This document shows, in pieces, positions 1 through 5,308 of a stretch of DNA of 5,767 nt. The position numbers were made by a program, and so were the translations under genes. Numbering within the stretch: the first letter of the stretch is position 1; the number at the start of each line of letters is the position of its first letter. The DNA is from Dehalococcoidia bacterium (GTDB lineage Bacteria; Chloroflexota; Dehalococcoidia; SZUA-161; SpSt-899). The notes under the pieces are model-generated. The model worked only from the letters and a program-made list of their open reading frames with translations, was not told where the DNA came from and did no database searches. The stretch covers positions 1-5,767 of the forward strand of contig JALPXT010000081.1 in NCBI GenBank assembly GCA_023271485.1, read 5' to 3'.

Positions 1-419
1 TGCTTGATCTCAATCATCTGGTCGGCATTGATGCTGGCGATGAAGCCATCTTCGCTTCTTACCACCTGTTTTAAGCCGTTGTCTTCGGCATCATTATGGC
101 TGGCGGTAATATTTAGTCCACCGTCAGCATCAAGATAAGGGATGGAGAAGTAGAGTTCCGGGGTCGAGGTAACGCCGACATCATAAACATTCACCCCCGT
201 GGAAAGAATACCCCTGATCAATTGACGCCGGATTCTCTCCGTTGAAAGCCTGACTCCTCCGCCCACCGTAACCGTTGGGGATGGCGCTGGATTTTGCCTC
301 CGCAGAAAGGTGCCGTAGCCCTTTCCAAGATAATAGCATACCCTGTCCGAGAGATATTCGTCGGCGACGGCGCGGATATCGTAGGTCTGGAAGATTACGG
401 GATCGATCTCCTGGGGGGT
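1..419 (-). other. Domain 3 of the fusion: phosphomannomutase/phosphoglucomutase, N-terminal part only
   Basis: Residues 844-982 form domain 1 of the alpha-D-phosphohexomutase superfamily. FQTYDIRAV (853-861) is the usual opening. VGVTSTPELYF (924-934) is the conserved TP-LY element, and TASHN (948-952) holds the phosphoserine, S950. The metal-binding, sugar-binding and phosphate-binding domains lie left of the window. Two departures from consensus are visible: the usual VGRDxRLS is VGGGVRLS (895-902), and the NPPxYNGxK after the serine is NDAEDNGLK. The substrate-deciding loop of domain 3 cannot be seen, so PMM rather than PGM or a dual enzyme is inferred from the neighbouring isomerase. Confidence 0.88.
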
Positions 420-2948
420 GAGCACGAACGACTTCAGGAGAACGGAGTCCTCCTGAGCGATGATCTCATATTGGCCCAGCGCAGCCGGGACAAGCAGTGA
501 TTCCCACTGTGAGAGGCACTCCCTCGAATCCTGCGCCACCAGTTCGACTTTTCCCGTAAGACAGGTAAGCACTTGAAAACCACCTTTTGTCTCCCCAACA
601 AGCTTTTCGCCGGCGGCCAGAGTCAGGCGGTCAACCGAGAAGTGAAAGCTATCTATCAGTCGCTCCTCCTTCTCGCTCAGCCTCCTCGGGGTCAGTTCGA
701 AGTCCGCCCTGGTGGTCTGGCCAAAGTTCAGTGACTCCATCGCTTTAGCTATGTGCAGCGGCCTCTGCGGAACCCTGTTCCAATCCCACACCCGGTAGGT
801 GATTCCCGACGACTGCTGAATTTCGGCCAGGACCACCCCCTTCCCGATGGCGTGGACGGTTCCTGTGGGATTGAACAGCACATCGCCGGCCTTCACTGGA
901 AGGGCATTCAGATACCGCGCGGCGATATTTATCTCCGGCGAGGCGAGGGCCTCCTCGAATTCATCCCGGGCCACATCCTCCTTGAATCCCAGATACATCA
1001 CGGCACCCTCTTCGGCATGGAGCACCAGCCAGGCCTCATTCTTCCCGGTGTCGCTCTCTCCCAGCTCCCTTGCCTTCTCGTCCGAGGGGTGCACCTGAAC
1101 CGAGAGATCCTGCCGGGCGTCGATGAATTTGAAGAGTATCGGAAGCTGTCCCTTGAACTCACTGGCTATCCCCCGGCCCAGGATATCTTCCCCCATCAAG
1201 CTCAAGAGATCGATCAAGGTGATCTCCAAACCCTCGTTCAGCCGGACTCTTGAGGGGTGCCGGGGATGGGTGGAGCACTCCCACGATTCTCCGATGCTCC
1301 TGCCCGAAGGGGGTAGCCCCTTCATCTTCTCGATGTGATCCCCTCCCCACACCAGTTCCACCAGATTGTCGGCGGCTGGCTTGATGAATCCGTGCTTCAG
1401 TAGCTCCAGATATTCCTGTATCTTCTCCCGATTCTGATAATAGCCCATCCACCTGCTCCTTTCCGATTCCGGTTGTGCCGTCACGAGTTTGTTCAGTGCT
1501 TCAAAGCAGTACCGGTTTCCCCGGATTGTCCTTGCCCAGTCCTTCTTCCCGTCCCGCCGAAGCTCAGTCTTCATCCTCACCCGGCCATAAGGCGGCAGGA
1601 ATGTATCCGCCACTACCTCGCCGGAGGATAGCTCTATGTTTGTCAGATCGATGCAGTTGTAGATCAGGGCGTCCCTGGCTCGTGCCCGGGAAAGGGAGCT
1701 ATTGATTATCACGCTCCCGGAGATGTCGAGGTAATCGGCGCTCACTCCCAGGAGAACACTGTCCTTCACCTTGCCTTTGGCCTGAGTATCGAGCAATATA
1801 GAGTTTTCCACCAGCAGTTCACCCGAATGAGAGCTTTCTATCCAGTATTCTTCCAGGTCGTAAAACTGCCTCAGGCATTCCCCCTCGAGAGATTTTTCCA
1901 GCAGCCGGAGAAAGCCCGCATGATAAAGTCGGAGCTGACCGTAGTCCCACCAGAGGGTCTGGCTGCCTAGGTCCTTATCCCCGATCAGCCTCAGTCCCTG
2001 TCCTTCCCGGGCAAGAAACCGCCTTTTGAATCCATTCACCCTTTCCCAGAGCGCTTCATCGCCTCCGCCGGATACGAACTCCTCCCGGGTGGAGGTGAGA
2101 GGCATCCAGAGGTGAGGGTCGGTATCCATCCTGGCTCGCTTCCCGGCAAGCTCTCCGGCGAATTCCCGGCGTAAGGCTTCCAGCAGGGCGTGAGAGATGG
2201 AAAAGCACCCCAGGCTCTTCCCCAGGATTATCCTCCCCGATTCATCCGGCTGGGCGATTCCCCGGTCTATCAACTGCTTTAGTTCGCTCCAGGTCTGTTT
2301 TTCCCTCTGCAGAGCCTCGCCGCCGGCGGTGGGGATGAGGAGTCCGTAGCTCTGCCACTCACTCCTCCAGACATCTTCATCGGACGGTATTTCGGCCCCG
2401 ATGCTCAGTATCTCGGCATGATACCTCCCCTCAAAATCCACCGGCCTCGAGGGGATGAATATCTGATCACCCCAGAAGACGCACAGCCTTCCCCCGCGGG
2501 AGGCCGCAAATGGACCCGTCTGGAAGATCACCCCTTCCAGGACGGTCAGGGCAGTCTTCTTGCCGTCTATCTCGATCAGCCGGGGCAGCTTGATGGCTGA
2601 CTTGTTATTGGCCTCGGCGGCAGGTAGCGGCGCCATTCTCATGCCCTTACCGGCGGTATGGTACATTGCCACCGATCCGCCGCTCCGGAGAGTCTCATGC
2701 AAGCTGCAATTGGCCCGTGCCTTTTCCCAGGCATAGAGTGTGCCCAACAACTGACCTGCCCCGCCCGGCCAGTCCTCCTCAACGGATATGATCTGCGCCT
2801 TTCGGCCGGTGACCGAGCCGCGGGAGGCTTCCAGTCGGCTCTGCCAGAAATCCGCCTGATCCTTATTTGAGGAGACGACGATGATGACGTCGAAGCCGCG
2901 ATCGGCCTCAACCGCCGTATGCATGTCCCGAATGTTAGCCCGATGCAT
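1..2948 (-). CDS. Trimodular sugar-nucleotide enzyme: nucleotidyltransferase-like + mannose-6-phosphate isomerase (type I) + phosphomannomutase (partial, C-terminus beyond left edge)
   Basis: Reading down from ATG at 2948, I find 982 codons with no stop to the window edge. The start is set by AAAGGTG (2955-2961), six bases upstream. Domains in order: a sugar-1-phosphate nucleotidyltransferase-like region (about residues 1-460), a linker, a zinc-dependent mannose-6-phosphate isomerase (about 524-843), and the beginning of a phosphomannomutase/phosphoglucomutase (844 onward). Family knowledge says these are the steps from fructose-6-P to an NDP-mannose, normally GDP-mannose, in the cytosol. That one chain performs all three, and that the nucleotide is GTP, is inference. 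The mutase would need roughly 300-350 more residues beyond the left edge, so the whole protein probably exceeds 1,250 residues. No signal peptide or membrane segment is visible. The gene is divergent from the sensor-kinase remnant and appears to be transcribed alone or as a first gene. The identity of the isomerase and mutase modules is very secure; the N-terminal substrate is uncertain. Confidence 0.9.
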   Translation of the reverse strand, partial: MHRANIRDMHTAVEADRGFDVIIVVSSNKDQADFWQSRLEASRGSVTGRKAQIISVEEDWPGGAGQLLGTLYAWEKARANCSLHETLRSGGSVAMYHTAGKGMRMAPLPAAEANNKSAIKLPRLIEIDGKKTALTVLEGVIFQTGPFAASRGGRLCVFWGDQIFIPSRPVDFEGRYHAEILSIGAEIPSDEDVWRSEWQSYGLLIPTAGGEALQREKQTWSELKQLIDRGIAQPDESGRIILGKSLGCFSISHALLEALRREFAGELAGKRARMDTDPHLWMPLTSTREEFVSGGGDEALWERVNGFKRRFLAREGQGLRLIGDKDLGSQTLWWDYGQLRLYHAGFLRLLEKSLEGECLRQFYDLEEYWIESSHSGELLVENSILLDTQAKGKVKDSVLLGVSADYLDISGSVIINSSLSRARARDALIYNCIDLTNIELSSGEVVADTFLPPYGRVRMKTELRRDGKKDWARTIRGNRYCFEALNKLVTAQPESERSRWMGYYQNREKIQEYLELLKHGFIKPAADNLVELVWGGDHIEKMKGLPPSGRSIGESWECSTHPRHPSRVRLNEGLEITLIDLLSLMGEDILGRGIASEFKGQLPILFKFIDARQDLSVQVHPSDEKARELGESDTGKNEAWLVLHAEEGAVMYLGFKEDVARDEFEEALASPEINIAARYLNALPVKAGDVLFNPTGTVHAIGKGVVLAEIQQSSGITYRVWDWNRVPQRPLHIAKAMESLNFGQTTRADFELTPRRLSEKEERLIDSFHFSVDRLTLAAGEKLVGETKGGFQVLTCLTGKVELVAQDSRECLSQWESLLVPAALGQYEIIAQEDSVLLKSFVLTPQEIDPVIFQTYDIRAVADEYLSDRVCYYLGKGYGTFLRRQNPAPSPTVTVGGGVRLSTERIRRQLIRGILSTGVNVYDVGVTSTPELYFSIPYLDADGGLNITASHNDAEDNGLKQVVRSEDGFIASINADQMIEIK
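420..1379 (-). other. Domain 2 of the fusion: type I mannose-6-phosphate isomerase (ManA family)
   Basis: Residues about 524-843. It carries the type I signatures in order: WGGDHIEK (534-541), GESWECS (553-559), FIDARQDLSVQVHPSD (608-623), GKNEAW (635-640), GTVHAIGKG (696-704), EIQQSSGITYRVWDW (709-723) and the RPLH loop (729-732). By analogy with E. coli ManA (Gln97, His99, Glu134, His255), the zinc ligands are Q618, H620, E638 and H699, all present. It is the shorter Firmicutes/Bacteroidetes-like form with a trailing cupin segment to about residue 840. It interconverts fructose-6-P and mannose-6-P. All expected active-site residues are retained, so it is predicted to be active. Confidence 0.93.
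1560..2948 (-). other. Domain 1 of the fusion: sugar-1-phosphate nucleotidyltransferase-like, with beta-helix-like tail
   Basis: Residues 1-463. The glycine-rich nucleotide-binding signature HTAGKGMRMAPLP lies at 97-109, followed by a candidate conserved lysine in KSAIKLP (116-122) and an acidic candidate metal ligand in FWGDQIF (158-164). The signature is unusually far from the N-terminus and is preceded by EEDWPGGAGQLLGTLYAWE (about 56-74). This order, a GG-TL-A segment and then H-x-G-G/K, matches the layout I know from GDP-fucose pyrophosphorylase (FPGT) and L-fucokinase rather than ManC/AlgA. Residues about 378-445 show a repeating short-strand pattern (ENSILL, KDSVLL, SGSVII, RDALIYNC), as in left-handed beta-helix tails of sugar nucleotidyltransferases. 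By its fusion partners the likely sugar is mannose-1-P; fucose-1-P or another sugar is possible. Confidence 0.65.
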
Positions 2949-2954
2949 GATATT

Positions 2955-2994
2955 CACCTTTACTTATCATAGCGCAGAAGGGCCAGCAAGGCAA
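2955..2994 (-). promoter_or_regulatory. Putative sigma70 promoter and RBS of the fusion gene
   Basis: On the minus strand TTGCCT (2989-2994) and TATGAT (2966-2971) are separated by 17 bp, matching the -35/-10 consensus at 4/6 and 5/6. The Shine-Dalgarno AAAGGTG (2955-2961) follows, 6 nt from the ATG. The predicted transcript leader is very short, roughly 10 nt, so the SD would sit at or near the 5' end of the message. This assignment is by eye only. Confidence 0.5.
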
Positions 2995-3021
2995 CACATT
3001 CGAGAATACTCACGGAATGGA

Positions 3022-3051
3022 TTGACAATGCCCAAATGGAAGGAGTATCAT
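3022..3051 (+). promoter_or_regulatory. Putative sigma70 promoter driving the kinase-trmD unit
   Basis: TTGACA (3022-3027) is a perfect -35 box. An 18-bp spacer leads to TATCAT (3046-3051), a 5/6 match to the -10 box. Initiation near 3058 would leave a leader of about 105 nt before the kinase start. The two divergent -35 boxes are only 27 bp apart (2995-3021), and that gap contains a weak inverted repeat CATTC (2997-3001)/GAATG (3015-3019). I recognise no riboswitch or intrinsic attenuator in the leader. Confidence 0.6.
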
Positions 3052-3150
3052 ATGTTATCACATCTGCAAACCGGGCGGCTATCGGGAGGAACGACGACAT
3101 CGCGGCTCGTTTCGGATGATGCCTATCGTTTTTGTGCCGGCTCCAACTTC

Positions 3151-3157
3151 AGGAGGT
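3151..3157 (+). promoter_or_regulatory. Strong Shine-Dalgarno fixing the original kinase start
   Basis: AGGAGGT is a full anti-SD match, 6 nt before ATG at 3164. That ATG opens a 22-codon frame (MGHEDKTKKQLIQ...) that reads like the usual N-terminus of multi-PAS kinases but ends at 3230-3232. The site marks the ancestral gene start even though the frame no longer reaches the PAS domain. Confidence 0.75.
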
Positions 3158-3294
3158 GGGAGAATGGGTCATGAAGATAAGACGAAAAAACAACTCATAC
3201 AAATGATATTTGCCCCTTATCAGAAACACTAAGAACAGGTTATCATGCATTAGCCGGGCATATACACTATGACAAAGATGGTAGGAAAATATAT

Positions 3295-4068
3295 GTGGAG
3301 GTTTCAACTTCCCCGATAAGAAACGAAAAAGGTGAGATATCCCAGGTCATCCATATTGCACGCAACATCACCCAGCGCAAGCGGGCCGAGGAGGCGCTCC
3401 GGGAATCTGAGGAAAAATACCGCGGTCTGGTAACAAATGTTAGATTAGGGATATTCAGACACTCAGCAGAGGTAGGGGGAAGAATCCTGGAAGCGAATCC
3501 GGCCATGGAGGAGATCACCGGTTACTCCAGGGACGAGCTGCTGGGAAAGCAAGTTTTCCAGCTGTATGTCCATCCGGAAGAAAGGGGATCGTTTCTTAAG
3601 GAACTGGCCACGACTACAGGGAAGGTCACCAAAGAACTACGCTTTTGCAAGAAGGATGGGACGGAAATAATGGTGTCGGCTACGAAGGTTGCCGCGAGAG
3701 ACGATGCTGGCAAGATTCTGTATATTGACGGCATTCTCGAAGACACAACCGAGCGCAAACGGGCGGAGGCGGAACTGAGAGCCAAAGAGATGCAACTGAT
3801 ACATGCGGGGAGGCTCTCTTCGCTGGGGGAGATGGCTACCGGGGTGGCTCACGAGATAAACCAGCCTTTAGCGATAATCTCGATGGCGGCGGAGGGGAGA
3901 TTGCGGGATATTCAAAGTGATCGTTTCGATGTGAGCATCCTTCCCCAGGAGCTGGAGGATATACTGAAGAACGTAAGGCGGATTGACCGGATCATCACTC
4001 ACATGCGAACATTTGCCCGCAGGACGGGGGGAATGGGAACCGGTGAATCCGGAAAAGGTGCTGGATAA
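3295..4068 (+). CDS. Kinase fragment: PAC remnant, PAS domain and HisKA dimerisation domain
   Basis: The piece has a GTG at 3295, but the same frame is open from 3181 and the PAS homology extends upstream of the GTG, so this start is not convincing as the native one. Numbering from 3295: residues 1-30 finish PAS 1 (VSTSPIRNEKG, ARNITQRKRAEE). Residues about 36-158 are a complete PAS (ESEEKYRGLV, ANPAMEEITGYSRDELLG, EDTTERKRAEAEL). HisKA follows, with LSSLGEMATGVAHEINQPLA at 175-193 and phosphoacceptor H186. The HEINQPL form is typical of NtrB/DctB-like kinases. The true sequence ends about residue 245 (HMRTFARRTGG); the remaining 12 residues are read out of frame after the G run. Alone it has a phosphorylatable His but no ATPase. 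Confidence 0.6.
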   Translation: MEVSTSPIRNEKGEISQVIHIARNITQRKRAEEALRESEEKYRGLVTNVRLGIFRHSAEVGGRILEANPAMEEITGYSRDELLGKQVFQLYVHPEERGSFLKELATTTGKVTKELRFCKKDGTEIMVSATKVAARDDAGKILYIDGILEDTTERKRAEAELRAKEMQLIHAGRLSSLGEMATGVAHEINQPLAIISMAAEGRLRDIQSDRFDVSILPQELEDILKNVRRIDRIITHMRTFARRTGGMGTGESGKGAG

Positions 4069-4555
4069 CGTTTTCATCCTGCTCGGTGAGCAGTTCTGGA
4101 TCCATCAGATTTCGGTTTCTCATGAGATAGAGAATGGCTTGCCCGCCATCAAGGTAGATGCGAATCAACTGGAGCAGGTATTTGTGAACATCTTGACCAA
4201 TGCGAGGCAGGTTCTGGACGAGAAGGCTGAGGAAGCGGCCAGATGCGGGGAGGCTTTTGAGAAGAGGCTCGTATGCTCTATTTCAAGGGAAAGCCGGCAA
4301 GAACATGAATACGTGATATTTGAATTTGCCGACAATGCCTTCGGGGTTCCAGACGAGCTAAAAACGAGACTGTTTGATCCGTTCTTTACCACCAGGGAGC
4401 CTGGTGAGGGGACTGGTCTGGGTCTCTCCATTGCCCATGGCATTGTGACTGATGCGTTAAGGGGCAAGATATGGGTTGAGGATAACCCGGCTGGTGGAGC
4501 GAGCTTTAAGGTGGCGCTGCCGGTGGGGGAGGCACCATGCGCATCGACATCGTGA
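3983..4555 (+). CDS. Kinase fragment: HATPase_c catalytic domain, out of frame with HisKA
   Basis: The frame has an ATG at 3983, but the first 15 residues overlap HisKA in another frame and are not kinase-like; homology begins at GEWEPVNPEKVLDNVF, about 4031. Numbering from 3983, the N box is VFVNILTNARQ (67-77), the F box FDPFFTT (131-137) and the G2 box GEGTGLGLS (141-149). The G1 box, usually D-x-G-x-G, reads DNAFGVP (117-123), so the first glycine is replaced by alanine, which may weaken ATP binding. The last 19 bases overlap trmD, indicating former translational coupling. Without a phosphoacceptor domain, this piece is not a functional kinase by itself. Confidence 0.6.
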   Translation: MTGSSLTCEHLPAGRGEWEPVNPEKVLDNVFILLGEQFWIHQISVSHEIENGLPAIKVDANQLEQVFVNILTNARQVLDEKAEEAARCGEAFEKRLVCSISRESRQEHEYVIFEFADNAFGVPDELKTRLFDPFFTTREPGEGTGLGLSIAHGIVTDALRGKIWVEDNPAGGASFKVALPVGEAPCASTS

Positions 4556-5220
4556 CCCTGTTCCCAAACATGTTTAGCGGCCCCTTTGATGAGAGCATCA
4601 TCAGGCGAGCCAGGGACAGGAAGTTCGCTGAGATCGTCATCCATAATCTGCGCGATTACGGACTCGGCAGGCACCGCGTAGTGGATGACTACCCCCATGG
4701 TGGAGGGTCGGGGATGGTGCTCATGCCGGAACCGTTGTTCTCTGCGGTGGAAGCAATAAAGGGGGAATCCCCGATTCCGGTCATATTGCTCACCCCTCAG
4801 GGCAGACTTTTCACCCAGCAGGTGGCTGAGCAACTGGCGGCATACTCTCGATTCATACTTGTCTGCGGACACTATGAGGGGGTTGATGAACGGGTGAGGG
4901 AATACCTCGCCACCGACGAGATCAGCATCGGCGATTACGTTCTGACCGGCGGAGAGCCGGCGGCCATGGTGGTTTGCGATGCTGTGATAAGGCTCATCCC
5001 CGGTGTCCTCGGCTCGCCGGAATCGGTGAGGGACGATTCGCATTCCGGCGGCCTCCTGGAGTACCCGCAGTATACTCGACCGCAGATATTCCGTGGATGG
5101 GAAGTTCCACCGGTGTTACTTTCTGGAAATCATGCTGAGATCGCCAGGTGGCGCCGTGAGCAGGCTGTCCTTCGAACCCTCGCCCGCCGCCCTGACCTCC
5201 TGGAGAAAGGCGATTGGTAA
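4537..5220 (+). CDS. trmD: tRNA (guanine-37-N1)-methyltransferase
   Basis: The protein is 227 residues, intact, and transfers a methyl group from S-adenosylmethionine to N1 of G37 in tRNAs with a GG anticodon-adjacent sequence, preventing +1 frameshifting. It is a SPOUT trefoil-knot dimer acting in the cytosol. The N-terminus MRIDIVTLFPNMF is the family start. Other motifs are PHGGGSGMV (53-61), LLTPQGRLF (84-92), LVCGHYEGVDERV (108-120), EISIGDYVLTGGE (128-140), RLIPGVLGS (152-160), LEYPQYTRP (174-182) and LLSGNHAEI (194-202). By alignment to E. coli TrmD the catalytic pair Arg154/Asp169 corresponds to R152 and D167, both present. The C-terminus is about 25 residues shorter than in E. coli, within family range. 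GGAGG (4528-4532) lies 4 nt before the ATG, inside the kinase end. It is not flanked by rimM, rpsP or rplS here, unlike the common ribosomal operon. Confidence 0.97.
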   Translation: MRIDIVTLFPNMFSGPFDESIIRRARDRKFAEIVIHNLRDYGLGRHRVVDDYPHGGGSGMVLMPEPLFSAVEAIKGESPIPVILLTPQGRLFTQQVAEQLAAYSRFILVCGHYEGVDERVREYLATDEISIGDYVLTGGEPAAMVVCDAVIRLIPGVLGSPESVRDDSHSGGLLEYPQYTRPQIFRGWEVPPVLLSGNHAEIARWRREQAVLRTLARRPDLLEKGDW

Positions 5221-5224
5221 CCGC

Positions 5225-5308
5225 CGTTCAAGGTTGATGGTTGATGGTTGAAGGTTCAGGGTTCACAGTTCACCGTTTACGCTATCCGCTATGCGCTACA
5301 CGCTAATG
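5225..5308. repeat. Degenerate heptanucleotide tandem repeat, 12 units
   Basis: An uninterrupted 7-bp period runs for 84 bp between trmD and rtcA. Unit classes drift along the array: CGTTCAA, GGTTGAT twice, GGTTGAA, GGTTCAG, GGTTCAC, AGTTCAC, CGTTTAC, then GCTATCC, GCTATGC, GCTACAC, GCTAATG. The first eight share a G-T-T core at positions 2-4; the last four share GCTA. The pattern recalls the short tandemly repeated heptamers (STRR) described in cyanobacteria and similar GTTCAC/GCTATAC strings seen between genes of other bacteria. Its right end lies inside the rtcA reading frame and provides that frame's stop. I see no convincing terminator hairpin in this convergent intergenic region. Confidence 0.85.

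Larger units (their letters stand above)
3164..4555 (+). pseudogene. Disrupted PAS-PAS-HisKA-HATPase sensor histidine kinase
   Basis: The pieces lie in three frame segments that together spell one kinase. Segment 1 (3164-3232) has the strong RBS and a typical N-terminal start. Segment 2, open from 3181 and kinase-like from about 3205 (DICPLSETLRTG, then HIHYDKDGRKIYVEV), is the C-terminal third of a first PAS domain followed by PAS 2 and HisKA, and stops at 4068. Segment 3 (about 4031-4555) is the ATPase domain. Between segments 1 and 2 the frame changes and the coiled-coil linker plus PAS core, on the order of 80-100 residues, are absent, which points to a deletion. Between segments 2 and 3 a single extra G in a six-G run (4026-4031) explains the shift: with five Gs the sequence reads straight through RRTGEWEPVNPEK. 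No response regulator is present in the window. An assembly or homopolymer error could explain the second lesion but not easily the first. Confidence 0.75.

Noticed and set aside
753..1253. A 166-codon plus-strand frame and smaller ones nearby
   Set aside because: It lies opposite the zinc-binding core of the isomerase, whose motifs (QVHP, GTVHAIG) fix the minus strand as coding.
3058..3163. Riboswitch in the kinase leader
   Set aside because: I could not identify any known aptamer consensus or a terminator/anti-terminator pair; it is too short and unstructured by eye to support.
3028..3174. A leader reading frame of 48 codons before the kinase
   Set aside because: Its ATG codons fall between or within the promoter elements, upstream of the predicted transcription start, with no RBS and no recognisable protein.
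4165..5043. A 292-codon open frame on the minus strand, antisense to the kinase ATPase domain and trmD
   Set aside because: The plus strand here encodes unmistakable HATPase_c and TrmD motifs; the antisense protein shows no recognisable domain and is a codon-bias shadow.
5225..5308. CRISPR-like array
   Set aside because: The units are 7 bp, directly adjacent and without spacers; this is a short tandem repeat.
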